64,000 bases of DNA from Lederbergia panacisoli (GTDB lineage Bacteria > Bacillota > Bacilli > Bacillales > Bacillaceae_C): NCBI RefSeq assembly GCF_024626525.1, contig NZ_JANJGU010000010.1, forward strand, positions 62,001 to 126,000, given 5' to 3'. The position numbers and the translations under genes are program-made. Shown here piece by piece: positions 17,366 through 26,841 of the stretch (position 1 is the first letter of the stretch; each line of letters begins with the position of its first letter). The notes under the pieces were generated by a model that worked only from the letters and a program-made list of their open reading frames with translations, did no database searches and had not been told where the DNA came from.

Positions 17366-17690
17366 ATGAAATACAAAGTAAAAGAAGTTGCCGAATTTGT
17401 AGCTGTGAGTATTGCTCCGCTCCATCATTATGATAAAATCGGTCTCCCTTCACCCGAATAGGTAAACCAAGCAGGATATCGTCTTTACACAGATTACGAG
17501 TTGGAGCGATTACAGCAAATCTTGTTTTTCAAAGAAATGGGGTTTTCATTAAAGGAAATCCAAAAAAATCTAGGCCATACAGATTTTTATTGCAAACGGG
17601 CGTTAGAAGTCTATTTAGATATTCTTCTCCAAAGAAAAAACGCCTGGAAGATATCGTCAACACAGTAAATATCCGTCGTTTTAAATTTTT
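17366..17690 (+). pseudogene. MerR/TipA-type regulator, broken by a stop and a frameshift
   Basis: From ATG 17366 the frame encodes a MerR helix-turn-helix (KYKVKEVAEFVAVSIAPLHHYDKIGL), then a TAG codon at position 33 (SPE-stop-VNQAGYRLYTDYEL), then the second half (LERLQQILFFKEMGFSLKEIQ). A later frameshift in an A-run near 17630-17645 moves the reading to KKRLEDIVNTVN. The C-terminal effector domain is absent. In the MerR family the recognition helix normally reads 'VSVRTLHHYDKIGLLSP'; here RT is changed to AP. Confidence 0.8.
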
Positions 17691-17879
17691 AGTTCAAGCC
17701 TTAATTTTCGTAACGTTTTTTCTCCTAAATCCATTTAAGATTTTGCTTATTTAACCCCTACTTCGTTAGTAAAATAACCTCAACAAAAAAGCGTTAATCT
17801 TTCTTCGAGTAAACTAGGCTCAGCTAAGTGGAAGCGTAAGAAGAGAATTTTATAGTAAATATTTTTAACAATGGATGGT

Positions 17880-17908
17880 AAAAGGCAACGGATAATCCGC
17901 TGCCTTTT
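17880..17908 (-). terminator. Rho-independent terminator of the YCII gene
   Basis: Arms AAAAGGCA and TGCCTTTT with an inner CGGAT/ATCCG stem form a near-perfect hairpin, with U-rich sequence on either strand. It lies 12 nt after the stop codon at 17920. Confidence 0.75.
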
Positions 17909-17919
17909 CACTATGCATG

Positions 17920-18273
17920 TTAGTCAAATACTTGACGCAATTCAATCTGTCCTTCCCCATGTCCTTGCGGGTCCGGCATCCTTATTGCCCACTCGATGGC
18001 TTCCTCCCTCGACTTCACATCAATCAGAATGAACCCGGCAATCAATTCTTTCGTTTCCGTAAATGGGCCATCCGTAACCACTGGCTTTTCCCCTTGTTTC
18101 GGAAAAGAAATGCGAATCCCATTTGAACTTGGATGAAGTCCTTTAGCCATAACCCGCACGCCTGCCTTAACTAATTCCTCATTGTACCTATCCATGGCTT
18201 CCATAAGCTCTGGGTTCGGGAGATTTCTGCCTTCCGAATTTTTTGAGGCTTTGACAATCAACATAAACAGCAT
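17920..18273 (-). CDS. YCII-related (DGPF-domain) protein
   Basis: 117 aa. FMLIVKASKNSEGR at the start and VVTDGPFTETKELIAGFILIDVKS in the middle are the hallmark of the YciI-like DGPF domain, followed by EEAIEWAIRMPDP. These dimeric alpha-beta proteins often accompany sigma factors or PhnB proteins; a peroxidase-like role is suggested for some. Here the next gene is PhnB-like, which fits. ATG 18273 follows AAGGAGG. Confidence 0.9.
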   Translation of the reverse strand: MLFMLIVKASKNSEGRNLPNPELMEAMDRYNEELVKAGVRVMAKGLHPSSNGIRISFPKQGEKPVVTDGPFTETKELIAGFILIDVKSREEAIEWAIRMPDPQGHGEGQIELRQVFD

Positions 18274-18422
18274 AAAAATTTCCTCCTTCTTTTTTACTTG
18301 CCCCGTCGTTCAACACATTTCAATGAAAAAATTTTTATCAGTGGAAAATTAGTTTCTTTTACATAATTTCCCTAATAGCTTCCAAAGTACTTCCATGAAA
18401 CTAAGTAGAGGCTGTATTTTCA

Positions 18423-19337
18423 TTATTCCTTATACACTTTCCGTATCTCCGTAAGATCAAGTTTCTTCATTTTAAGGATGGCCTTATTAACTCTGTCAAA
18501 TTGTTCTGGTGTGCTATTCGTCATTATCTCGTCCATATCTCGCGGCACAATCTGCCAGGACACTCCCAACTTATCTTTCAGCCAACCGCATTGCTCGGCT
18601 TCAGGAACTGCAGAAAGCTTATCCCAGTAGTCATCAATCTCTTCTTGTGTGTCGCAATATACCATAAATGAGATTGCCTCGTTGAAATTAAATGTATGAT
18701 CTCTTGCGCTGTCCGTTGCGGTAAACCATTGATTCTCAAGCAAAAAATCAGAAAACATAATGGTTCCTCCTTTGTCGGGATCCATGCCTTTTGGGTAGCG
18801 GACCATTAAGCCTTGCTTGGAGTTCTTAAAAACGGATAAATAAAAATGGATTGCCTCTTCCGCTTCGCCGCATTTATCACCGACAAATATAAGTGAGGGT
18901 AATATCGCTGGCCTTTCCTCACCTTCCGGATTCGTAAGGATTAACTGCCATGACAAACCAAATTTATCTTGAATCCAGCCATACCTCTCACTGAATGGAT
19001 ACTTATCGAGTGGCATTAGCACTGTGCCGCCATCCGATAATTTGTTCCAAACTTCATTTATTTTTTCACTCGCTTCTTTATCTCGTGATGGATCAAAGTT
19101 TACCATGAAAGAAACAGACGGATTGAATTTGAAGTAAGGCCCTGCGCTGATTGCCATGAATTTCTGTCCCCACAGCTCAAAAGAGACTAATTGAGCGTCA
19201 CCCGATGGTGTGTCGTGAAGTGTAGTTTCATTCGTAATTCTAGAGTCCGGGAAAATGGAAGCATAAAACGCAGCTGCTTCACTCGCCTCCTTGTCATACC
19301 AAAGATGAGGAACGATGTTTTGATTTGCTTTTGACAT
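18423..19337 (-). CDS. two-domain PhnB-like (VOC superfamily) protein
   Basis: 304 aa made of two tandem PhnB-type domains (about 5-140 and 160-290). Each has an [11 protein letters not shown]-like opening, a '[26 protein letters not shown]' type motif (copy 1: [16 protein letters not shown]; copy 2: [18 protein letters not shown]). The family was called 3-demethylubiquinone 3-methyltransferase by homology, but activity is unproved. ATG 19337 follows TAGGAGGATC. It neighbours a YCII gene and an alpha/beta hydrolase, the usual company of these proteins. Confidence 0.9.
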   Translation of the reverse strand: MSKANQNIVPHLWYDKEASEAAAFYASIFPDSRITNETTLHDTPSGDAQLVSFELWGQKFMAISAGPYFKFNPSVSFMVNFDPSRDKEASEKINEVWNKLSDGGTVLMPLDKYPFSERYGWIQDKFGLSWQLILTNPEGEERPAILPSLIFVGDKCGEAEEAIHFYLSVFKNSKQGLMVRYPKGMDPDKGGTIMFSDFLLENQWFTATDSARDHTFNFNEAISFMVYCDTQEEIDDYWDKLSAVPEAEQCGWLKDKLGVSWQIVPRDMDEIMTNSTPEQFDRVNKAILKMKKLDLTEIRKVYKE

Positions 19338-19438
19338 AGTGATCCTCCTAATTTTTTAAAATGATTGCTAAATGTCTATGTTTTCTTTCATCACTCGGTA
19401 AAGAAACTCTTAAAATTTATCGCTCCCGTTTCCCCTTT

Positions 19439-20167
19439 TCAATCATATTGAGACTGCCTTGCAACATCGCCTATCATGGAAGCTAACTCCCCTGGACGCG
19501 ACCACATGGGCCAGTGATGTGTAGGAAGATCAATGTATTTGACGTCATGCAGCTCTGCTAGTCCACTTATCCAAGCATGCCCTTCTTTGATGAAAGCTTT
19601 CATTTCATCAGACGAATGCGATGTGCAAATCACGATGCTTGGCACATCGAGTCGCTTATTATTTTTCAATATAGGTGCCTCCCGGACGGCATCACCTGGT
19701 TCTGGAATAGCGCGCTGTCTTAATAGGTTACGATGTTCGTCACTCATTCCGCGGATATCGGCCTCATCAAGTTCCTCCCATGGAGGCAGTGGCATCTCAG
19801 TACCAGTGAAGTTAGGATTTACCGCTCCCTTCAATGGGAAGGTATCAACGTAAACCATTGCTGCAATCAGCTCGGGAATATGATCACTTACCGCGTAACC
19901 GGGAACTGCAGCCCCACTGTGAACGGCGAGCACGACAGGCTCCCCAGCTTCTCTTACCGCATCGATTATCGCGTCAACGTGATCGGACAGTGTAACTAAG
20001 GAGCGGTCAGAATCAGCCGATTCGAGACCGGGCAAAGTAAGAGCTTTAACATGGTGTCCTTCGTTTTGGAGAGCATGGGCAACATCATCCCACGCCCATG
20101 CCCCGAGCCAGAATCCAGGTACAAGGATAATAGGTGCATGGGGGTTTCCTAATTTTTTCACGTTCAT
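19439..20167 (-). CDS. alpha/beta-fold hydrolase (esterase-like)
   Basis: 242 aa. Oxyanion-hole region IILVPGFWLGAWAWDDV (about 14-30), nucleophile elbow AVHSGAAVPGY with Ser at about 82, and the catalytic His in LPTHHWPMWSRP near the C-terminus. The elbow reads H-S-G-A rather than the usual G-x-S-x-G, as in the MenH/methylesterase-like group. Substrate unknown. ATG 20167 follows AGAGGAG. Confidence 0.9.
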   Translation of the reverse strand: MNVKKLGNPHAPIILVPGFWLGAWAWDDVAHALQNEGHHVKALTLPGLESADSDRSLVTLSDHVDAIIDAVREAGEPVVLAVHSGAAVPGYAVSDHIPELIAAMVYVDTFPLKGAVNPNFTGTEMPLPPWEELDEADIRGMSDEHRNLLRQRAIPEPGDAVREAPILKNNKRLDVPSIVICTSHSSDEMKAFIKEGHAWISGLAELHDVKYIDLPTHHWPMWSRPGELASMIGDVARQSQYD

Positions 20168-20597
20168 AAAAATTCTCCTCTGCTGTAGTAAGTAGTTGAA
20201 AATATCTTTACTAGAATAAATTCCATAAGAAGTTAAATTCTCCTTTTTAAAAACGTGAATTTAAAACAATTACACAAGGAGTCAGTATAGGAATCGAATT
20301 GCACATATTTTAAGAGAAGGTTAGTAGAATGTTTCATGTATATGGAAGGAGATACAAGGATAAAATCTGAATAATGCTTATGAGGATATATATAATAGGA
20401 CTATTAGTACAAGCAGAAAGGTCGAAAACGAAAAGAATTTGTCGAAAAAAGTTGTAACCTATTAAAAGTTTATGATAAAATCAAAATTATCCTCTCAAAA
20501 CGTAGCGAATTAGGTTATATGTAGTAACAACCTATCGAATTACCACAGTAAAGTTTGTTGGATGCTATTAAGTAGAAGAGGAACAAAATAATATTAC
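20168..20597. other. intergenic region with a promoter-like sequence before tRNA repeats
   Basis: 430 nt without a credible gene. TTGTAA at 20453-20458 and TAAAAT at 20477-20482 (18-nt spacing) could form the promoter for the tRNA-Phe region. The stretch GGAACAAAATAATATTA just before 20598 is already part of the 148-nt repeat periodicity. Confidence 0.4.
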
Positions 20598-20893
20598 GGC
20601 TCGGTAGCTCAGTCGGTAGAGCAGCGAAGCGATACATCTCTGCCCCAACTACGCAGCCGCCCCCAAGGAGCCGCATCTTGCATCACCCACTGAGTTGGGG
20701 GTGAAGGACGATCGGATCAGCATAAGCGGAACAAAATAATATTACGGCTCGGTAGCTCAGTCGGTAGAGCAGCGAAGCAACACATCCCTGCCTCAGCCAC
20801 GCAGCCACCCCCAAGGAGCCGCATCTTGCAAAGCCTTCTGAGTTGGGGGTGAAGGACGATCGAATTAGCATAAGCGGAACAAAATAATAATAT
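20598..20893 (+). repeat. two 148-nt tandem units headed by the 5' part of tRNA-Phe
   Basis: Units start at 20598 and 20746, and the intact tRNA-Phe starts at 20894, giving two spacings of exactly 148 nt. Each unit opens with the same 26 nt as the tRNA (acceptor 5' strand and D arm, ending GGTAGAGCA), then diverges into a GC-rich tail with GCGAAGC, CCCCCAAGGAGCCGCATC and GAGTTGGGGGTGAAGGACG, and ends GCGGAACAAAATAAT. Positions 20597-20602 (CGGCTC) can pair with GAGCCG at 20668-20673, giving a tRNA-sized fold without a normal anticodon or T arm. The open frames on the minus strand here are spurious. Confidence 0.85.
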
Positions 20894-20966
20894 GGCTCGG
20901 TAGCTCAGTCGGTAGAGCAAAGGACTGAAAATCCTTGTGTCGGCGGTTCGATTCCGTCCCGAGCCA
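20894..20966 (+). tRNA. tRNA-Phe (anticodon GAA)
   Basis: 73 nt from GGCTCGG to CCGAGCCA. Seven-bp acceptor stem, D arm AGCTC/GAGC, anticodon stem AGGAC/ATCCT around TGAAAA giving anticodon GAA, and T arm GGCGG-TTCGATT-CCGTC. The CCA tail is not encoded (CACAT follows). In many Bacilli a tRNA sits near this point upstream of the walR cluster. Confidence 0.97.
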
Positions 20967-21091
20967 CATTCCCACAAAAAGTATTGCGATGACTTAGCCT
21001 CTCGTAGTGCTTTTTTTATGTGGAAAAACGTTATAACAAATCCGTCAGAAAAATTTGAAATAAGACAACGTAAGCCCTAAAAAAACATTGT

Positions 21092-21108
21092 TGTAACAAG
21101 TTTGTAAT
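21092..21108 (+). promoter_or_regulatory. WalR binding site
   Basis: TGTAAC, then AAGTT, then TGTAAT: an exact match to the WalR consensus TGTWAH-N5-TGTWAH. It is about 270 nt upstream of the M23 peptidase start, which is in turn upstream of walR. Cell-wall hydrolase genes are the classical WalR regulon, so activation of this gene by WalR is a direct expectation. Confidence 0.75.
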
Positions 21109-21129
21109 ATAAATTACTTGTATATGTAA

Positions 21130-21300
21130 AATAATAGAAAGTTCGGACTCTTGTCTATGTAAAACACCAAAACCTTGCCCCTAAAGGGTTTAGCTCCTCC
21201 GACACCTGGTCTTATCAACCCGAAATGACAACATTTATACAATTATATTACATTGTTTCATATTGTCTCATTTTGGAAGATTTATATGGTAAAGTAATAG
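21130..21300 (+). promoter_or_regulatory. possible structured leader and proximal promoter of the M23 gene
   Basis: The stretch contains a CCC-TAAA-GGG hairpin inside AAACC/GGTTT-like arms (about 21172-21190), followed by TTAGCTCCTCCGACACCTGG and ATCAACCCGAAATGAC, an unusually GC-rich and ordered block for this genome. It does not match any riboswitch I can recall well enough to name. TTGTCT at 21263-21268 and TATGGT at 21285-21290 (16-nt spacing) may be a second promoter. Confidence 0.35.
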
Positions 21301-21379
21301 CAGGAAATGACTATGCTACTAAATACCTACTATACATACTAGAGAATAGGTTAGAAGCTTAATTTTAGGGGGAAAACAA

Positions 21380-22813
21380 ATGGCTTTAGAGGTTACTCGG
21401 CCCAAGAGGAGAGGGACATCAAGGTTTTTGTTAAACTGTATTGCGTTCATATGCGCTTTTATGATGATATCATCTTCTGTCGCTGCCGATACAAAACTTG
21501 ATTCAGTTATTCACGTCTACATCGACGATACATATATAGGAACCGTGTCGAATCAAAGCGTAATCGACAATGTTGTCGAAAAACTAGTTAATGAACAGCA
21601 AGAAAAGTACGAGGACTACAACTTAGAACTTGGAAACAAGCTTATTTACATTTCTGAGCAAGTATTTAGGTCCAATGCAGATAACGAAGCTGCTAGTAAA
21701 AAGGTGGAAGAACTAGCTACAATCAAAGCTGTTGCCACTGCAATCATGGCTGATGGCAAAGCCATTGCGTATGTCAAAGACAAATCCGACGCAAAGAAGA
21801 TTATCAATGATCTCAAGCTTCAATATGTTTCAAAAAAGGATCTAAGTTTCGTAAAGGCATTAAAAGCGACGAAGGCACAACTAGAGGATGTTAAAAAAGA
21901 TCAATCCCGTGTCATCGATGTGAACATTAAAGAACCATTCTTTTTCAAAGCTGAAAAAATAGATCCAAAAAACATCTTATCCCGTAAAGATGCTTTGAAG
22001 CTATTACAAAAAGGCACTCTTGAAGAGAAAAAACATGTTGTGAAGAAAGGCGAAGCCCTTGAAATCATCGCAAAAGATTACGATCTAAGCCTTAAAGAGT
22101 TGGAAAAACTAAACGAAGGAATAACGGAAGACTCCATCCTTCAAATCGGGCAAGAGCTGAATACCGTTGTAACGAAACCACTTTTTCATGTCGTTGTGGA
22201 TCGGGAGAAGCATCAAGAAGAAACCGTTTCGTTTGAAAGAGAAGTAATCGAGGATAGTTCGTTGCCAAAAGGCGAAACGAGAGTGAAACAAGAAGGAAAG
22301 AACGGGAAAACCGCTTATATATATAAAATTAAAGAAGTAAATGGTCAACAAACGAATAAAGAAGTCATTAAAGAGACCGTCCTTGAAAAACCGGTGAAAC
22401 AAATTACGATCAAAGGAACAAAAGTAATCCCATCCCGCGGAACAGGCAACTTTACATGGCCGACAAACGGAGGATATGTTTCAAGCGTCCAGGGTCAACG
22501 TTGGGGAGCGCATCATAAAGGGATTGATATTGCGAGACCAAGCAATTACACAATCAAAGCAGCCGACAATGGAATCGTCGTAGAAGCAGGCTGGAATAAT
22601 GGCGGCTATGGGAATAAAATTGTCATCAATCATCAAAACGGATATCGTACCGTATACGCTCACTTAAGTAAAATTAGTGTATCAGTCGGTCAGCGCGTTG
22701 AAAAAGGCTCAGCCATTGGGGTAATGGGGAGCACTGGAAATTCAACTGGAACCCACCTGCATTTTGAAGTTTATCAAAATGGGCAGCTGCGAAATCCATT
22801 AAGTTATTTTTAA
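21380..22813 (+). CDS. secreted M23-family peptidoglycan DD-endopeptidase with LysM and G5 domains
   Basis: 477 aa. Signal peptide or membrane anchor at about 15-37 (FLLNCIAFICAFMMISSSV). LysM domain at about 219-263 (VVKKGEALEIIAKDYDLSLK), G5 domain at about 270-350, and a C-terminal LytM/M23 domain with zinc ligands in HHKGIDIARP (about 377-385) and HLHFEVY (His 459 and 461). It cleaves peptide cross-bridges of peptidoglycan outside the cell. The location just before walR, a WalR box at 21092 and a terminator at 22820 indicate a WalR-regulated, monocistronic cell-wall hydrolase. ATG 21380 follows AGGGGG. Confidence 0.92.
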   Translation: MALEVTRPKRRGTSRFLLNCIAFICAFMMISSSVAADTKLDSVIHVYIDDTYIGTVSNQSVIDNVVEKLVNEQQEKYEDYNLELGNKLIYISEQVFRSNADNEAASKKVEELATIKAVATAIMADGKAIAYVKDKSDAKKIINDLKLQYVSKKDLSFVKALKATKAQLEDVKKDQSRVIDVNIKEPFFFKAEKIDPKNILSRKDALKLLQKGTLEEKKHVVKKGEALEIIAKDYDLSLKELEKLNEGITEDSILQIGQELNTVVTKPLFHVVVDREKHQEETVSFEREVIEDSSLPKGETRVKQEGKNGKTAYIYKIKEVNGQQTNKEVIKETVLEKPVKQITIKGTKVIPSRGTGNFTWPTNGGYVSSVQGQRWGAHHKGIDIARPSNYTIKAADNGIVVEAGWNNGGYGNKIVINHQNGYRTVYAHLSKISVSVGQRVEKGSAIGVMGSTGNSTGTHLHFEVYQNGQLRNPLSYF

Positions 22814-22819
22814 GGAATT

Positions 22820-22868
22820 AGAGACAGATTCTAAAGGGGCTAAGCTACCTTGGACCTGTCTCTTTTCT
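22820..22868 (+). terminator. Rho-independent terminator after the M23 gene
   Basis: Arms GAGACAG and CTGTCTC with a partly paired interior (AAGG/CCTT), followed by TTTTCTTA. It isolates the M23 gene from the walR operon. Confidence 0.75.
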
Positions 22869-22952
22869 TATGCTAAAATAAAGAGATTAACAGCATAAAA
22901 TACAGATTACGTTCACATAAAATAGATTATTTTGTAAAGGGGAAATGAGGCC

Positions 22953-23660
22953 ATGGATAAAAAGATACTTGTTGTTGACGACGAGAAGCCAATTGCAGAT
23001 ATTCTTCAGTTCAATCTGACGAAAGAGGGCTTTACCGTGCAGTGTGCATACGACGGGGATGAAGCTCTTAGACTTGTGGAAGAAATGAAGCCTGATATGA
23101 TCTTGCTCGACATTATGCTTCCTAATCGTGATGGCATGGAAGTGTGCAGGGAAGTTCGTAAAAAGTACGAAATGCCGATTATCATGTTAACCGCAAAGGA
23201 TTCGGAAATCGATAAAGTATTAGGTCTTGAGCTTGGTGCAGATGACTATGTGACAAAGCCATTCAGCACGAGGGAATTGATTGCGCGTGTGAAAGCGAAT
23301 ATGCGCCGTCATGCCCAAGCAGCGCAACATGCAGAAGATGATGAAAATGATGATATTACAGTTGGTAATTTAACGATACATCCGAATGCGTATGTCGTTT
23401 CGAAAAATGGTGAGACGATTGAGCTGACGCATCGTGAATTTGAACTCCTCCACTACTTGGCGAAGCATATCGGCCAGGTGATGACGAGGGAGCATTTGCT
23501 GCAAACCGTATGGGGTTATGATTATTTTGGGGATGTCAGGACAGTGGACGTAACCGTAAGACGACTCCGTGAAAAAATTGAAGATAACCCTAGCCATCCT
23601 AATTGGATTGTAACAAGAAGGGGAGTAGGCTACTACTTACGCACACCTGAACAGGAGTAG
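22953..23660 (+). CDS. walR: WalR (YycF) essential OmpR-family response regulator
   Basis: 235 aa. Receiver domain 1-120 with phospho-acceptor Asp53 ([13 protein letters not shown]) and Lys in [13 protein letters not shown]. OmpR-type winged-helix C-terminus ([17 protein letters not shown], then [13 protein letters not shown]). The order walR-walK-walH-walI-walJ follows, as in all Bacilli. WalR controls cell-wall hydrolases and is essential. ATG 22953 is preceded by GGGGAAATGAGG. Confidence 0.98.
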   Translation: MDKKILVVDDEKPIADILQFNLTKEGFTVQCAYDGDEALRLVEEMKPDMILLDIMLPNRDGMEVCREVRKKYEMPIIMLTAKDSEIDKVLGLELGADDYVTKPFSTRELIARVKANMRRHAQAAQHAEDDENDDITVGNLTIHPNAYVVSKNGETIELTHREFELLHYLAKHIGQVMTREHLLQTVWGYDYFGDVRTVDVTVRRLREKIEDNPSHPNWIVTRRGVGYYLRTPEQE

Positions 23661-23665
23661 GCATC

Positions 23666-25492
23666 ATGCAAAAAGTAAGTTTTTTCAGATCAATCCACCT
23701 TAAATTTGTGTTGATCTATGTGTTATTAATCCTGATTGCCATGCAAATCATCGGGGTCTATTTTGTCGGCAAGCTCGAAGATCAGCTCGTCACAAACTTT
23801 CAAAAAGGAATTGAAGGGCGTCTTCCGTTGCTTGAATACAATATTCGCGAAGAAATCGTGAAAGACCGTTCAGCTGAAGACGCTCTTCCTTTAGAAGCGG
23901 AAATTAAAAATCTTCTATTCGACTTCTCTACCGCTGATATTTCCGAAGTGCGCATTATCAATAAGCGGAGTCTCATTATCGGTACATCTGAACAGAACAA
24001 CGAAGGAGTCATTGGCCAAAAGTCTACCAATCCTATGGTGAAAAGAACACTTGAGCTTGGTGAAGCGGAAGATAAAATTTATTTTGATAGGCCATCGGAA
24101 GGTCGAATTTGGGTGTTAACCTCCCCAATCAAACAGAATGGGGAAGTCATTGGCACCATTTACCTTGTCGCCAAGATTGAAACTGTTTTTGAACAGATGG
24201 ATGAAATTAACAGCATTTTTATCACTGGGACCATCATAGCGATGTTTATCACAGCAATTCTTGGGATTGTCCTGGCAAGAATGATTACAAGGCCTATTTC
24301 TGATATGAAGCGGCAAGCAACCGCAATGGCAAAAGGTAACTTTTCCAGGAAGGTTCGTGTGTACGGAAATGATGAAATAGGGCAGCTTGCTCTTTCCTTT
24401 AACAATTTGACAAAAAAGCTCCAAGAAGCGCAGGCGATGACGGAAGGGGAGAGACGCAAGCTTTCATCCGTCCTTTCGTATATGACGGACGGGGTAATTG
24501 CGACAGACCGCAAAGGGAAGGTTATTTTAATCAACGAAAGAGCTGCAGACATGTTAGACGTTTCACGTGAAACAGTCATTTCCCAACCGATAACGGAGTT
24601 GCTGGAACTCGATGAGGACTATACGTTTGAGGAACTGTTAGAAGAAAAAGAATCGGTCATTCTTGATTACAGTACGCCGGAAACCCATTTTATTTTACGT
24701 GCCAATATGTCCGTTATTCAGCGTGAAACAGGATTTGTGAACGGATTAATCGTTGTACTGCATGATGTAACGGAGCAGGAAAAACTCGATGCGGAGCGAA
24801 GAGACTTTGTTTCAAATGTCTCTCATGAATTACGGACACCACTTACGACAATGCGAAGCTATCTTGAGGCTTTAAAAGATGGGGCAATGAAAGACGAAAC
24901 GCTCGGTCCTCGTTTCTTAAGCGTCACCCAACTCGAAACGGAACGAATGATTCGCCTCGTCAATGATTTGCTGCAGTTGTCTAAAATGGATAGAAGAAAC
25001 TATGAGATTAACCCAGCATGGGTCGATTTTATTACATTTTTCAATTACATTATCGATCGATTTGAAATGACGAAAGAAAGAGATGTTTATTTCCGCAGAC
25101 TGTTTCCGAAACAAGCGGTTTTTGTGGAAATTGATGAGGACAAGCTCACTCAAGTTATTGATAATATCATCTCCAATGCACTGAAGTACTCGCCAGAAGG
25201 AGGCACGGTCACCTTCCGTGTAAAAGTGCTTGATGACAAAATTGAAGTGAGCATTAGTGACCAAGGGATTGGAATTCCGAAAGACAATATTCAAAAAGTC
25301 TTTGAACGTTTTTATCGTGTCGATCGGGCAAGGACGAGACAGCTTGGGGGAACAGGCCTCGGTCTAGCAATAGCGAAGGAAATGATAGGCGCCCATGGAG
25401 GGGATATTTGGGCGAAGAGCAAAGAAGGAAAAGGGACGACAATTTTGTTTACCCTTCCTTATGACCCTGGACAAGAGGATGATTGGCTGTGA
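23666..25492 (+). CDS. walK: WalK (YycG) sensor histidine kinase
   Basis: 608 aa, normal length. Two membrane helices (about 11-33 and 184-206) around an extracytoplasmic PAS-like domain, a HAMP domain (207-258), a PAS domain (263-325, ending in a HDVTEQEKLD linker), HisKA with phospho-acceptor His387 (VSHELRTPLTTM), and a HATPase domain with N-box NIISNALKYSPEGG and GLGLAIAKEM. It phosphorylates WalR in response to lipid II cycle state and septal signals. The start lies 6 nt after the walR stop. It overlaps walH by a few codons. Confidence 0.98.
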   Translation: MQKVSFFRSIHLKFVLIYVLLILIAMQIIGVYFVGKLEDQLVTNFQKGIEGRLPLLEYNIREEIVKDRSAEDALPLEAEIKNLLFDFSTADISEVRIINKRSLIIGTSEQNNEGVIGQKSTNPMVKRTLELGEAEDKIYFDRPSEGRIWVLTSPIKQNGEVIGTIYLVAKIETVFEQMDEINSIFITGTIIAMFITAILGIVLARMITRPISDMKRQATAMAKGNFSRKVRVYGNDEIGQLALSFNNLTKKLQEAQAMTEGERRKLSSVLSYMTDGVIATDRKGKVILINERAADMLDVSRETVISQPITELLELDEDYTFEELLEEKESVILDYSTPETHFILRANMSVIQRETGFVNGLIVVLHDVTEQEKLDAERRDFVSNVSHELRTPLTTMRSYLEALKDGAMKDETLGPRFLSVTQLETERMIRLVNDLLQLSKMDRRNYEINPAWVDFITFFNYIIDRFEMTKERDVYFRRLFPKQAVFVEIDEDKLTQVIDNIISNALKYSPEGGTVTFRVKVLDDKIEVSISDQGIGIPKDNIQKVFERFYRVDRARTRQLGGTGLGLAIAKEMIGAHGGDIWAKSKEGKGTTILFTLPYDPGQEDDWL

Positions 25493-26841
25493 AATATGAA
25501 ACAGTTAAGTCAATAGTGTTGGCCACGCTCGTAGCTTTGAGTGCCTTTCTAACATGGAATTTGTGGACGTACAAGCCTAAATATGAATTAAATGATACGA
25601 AATACGTTCATGAAATGTCCGTCGTAGATAATAGGGAGGCTTCGCAAAGGGAGGCATCACAAATCATCAAACCGTTGCAAGTGCTTTTTCACATTGATGA
25701 AAAACATTTCGGAACGGTGCGAGAAGAGGATATTAGTGAACTTTTAACCGAAGTAGGCAAGTGGAATATTTATGATTTAGGAAGTGCGCGAATCCTTGAC
25801 TACGATAAAATACAAGAATTAGCGCAGTCGAACAATCGGATTGAGCTTATCTATCCAGATTCAGTTCCTTTCGATTTATATAAAGGAGCCATCCACTTTG
25901 AGGCAGATGTATTGCCAAACGCCTCCTTTGATCGGATTGTCATTAAATTAGATAGCGATGAAAAAGACGGTCCGGCGGTGTATTTTATCTCGACAAATGA
26001 AGGACGTGTATACAAAAGCAATGTGAATCCCGACCTAGTTGCTGCATTACTGGACGAGACGAGAAAGAAAAAGAGCAAATACGATGAATACAAACCCTTT
26101 GAAATGCCTGGCGAGGGTAGTCCCGACCGAATTATCTTTTTAACGACTAAAGAAAAAGCTTTGGATGGCTTTATCTATAGAATAGAGTATATTAATCCCG
26201 AAAAATTCAAAGATGCGTTGTTTCGAGATCCGAAGAAAGTTCGAAAAGATCCACTTCCGGACGGAGAACAATATACGGATGATCGAAGCGTCATGAACGT
26301 TGACTTTTCGACTAATATGATTGACTATATTAACCCTGGACAAAATTCCATATCGGAGGAGAATCCAAGCAATCAAGATGATGTTTTGAAAAGAAGCATT
26401 GACTTTGTGAATGAACATAGGGGTTGGACGGATAACTATCGCTATTTTGGTATGGCAGAATATGAAAAGAAAACAACTTTTCAGTTATTTTTGAATAACT
26501 ATCCTGTTTTTAATGAGCAAGGGATGACGAATATTCGTCAATATTGGGGCAGTGAAGAAATTTTTGAATATAAACGCCCATTTTTCTCAATCCAATTTAA
26601 ACTGCCAGAGCAAACAAGAACTGTTCTGCCATCTGGTGAAGACGTCATGAATTTTTTACTGGATGATCTTAAATTAAATCCGGATGTGTTGGAATCAATC
26701 TTGATTGGCTATAGGCTTTCAAAGGATTCTTCCAGTCCAGAATATGTTTCCCTCGAGCCTTCTTGGTATTACCTTTACGGAGGTTCCTGGATTCGCTTTG
26801 ATTTGGAAGAAATGAGGGGGGATATGAGTGGACTGGAATAA
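25489..26841 (+). CDS. walH: WalH (YycH) membrane-anchored regulator of WalK
   Basis: About 450 aa. One N-terminal membrane helix (SIVLATLVALSAFLTWNLW) and a large extracytoplasmic part (YycH domains). Together with WalI it contacts the WalK membrane helices and modulates kinase activity. Start choice is open: GTG 25489 (VKYETVKS) has AAGAGG 11 nt upstream, TTG 25483 is closer. The frame overlaps the walK 3' end and the walI start (14 nt), consistent with tight translational coupling. Confidence 0.95.
   Translation: MKYETVKSIVLATLVALSAFLTWNLWTYKPKYELNDTKYVHEMSVVDNREASQREASQIIKPLQVLFHIDEKHFGTVREEDISELLTEVGKWNIYDLGSARILDYDKIQELAQSNNRIELIYPDSVPFDLYKGAIHFEADVLPNASFDRIVIKLDSDEKDGPAVYFISTNEGRVYKSNVNPDLVAALLDETRKKKSKYDEYKPFEMPGEGSPDRIIFLTTKEKALDGFIYRIEYINPEKFKDALFRDPKKVRKDPLPDGEQYTDDRSVMNVDFSTNMIDYINPGQNSISEENPSNQDDVLKRSIDFVNEHRGWTDNYRYFGMAEYEKKTTFQLFLNNYPVFNEQGMTNIRQYWGSEEIFEYKRPFFSIQFKLPEQTRTVLPSGEDVMNFLLDDLKLNPDVLESILIGYRLSKDSSSPEYVSLEPSWYYLYGGSWIRFDLEEMRGDMSGLE

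Noticed and set aside
20683-20977. Minus-strand open frames across the tRNA region
   Set aside because: They are translations of the tRNA and its 148-nt repeats, and include the antisense of the tRNA itself.
21130-21240. ydaO/c-di-AMP riboswitch before the M23 gene
   Set aside because: Riboswitches of this class do precede such genes, but the conserved core sequences I remember are not present, so I only call it a possible leader.
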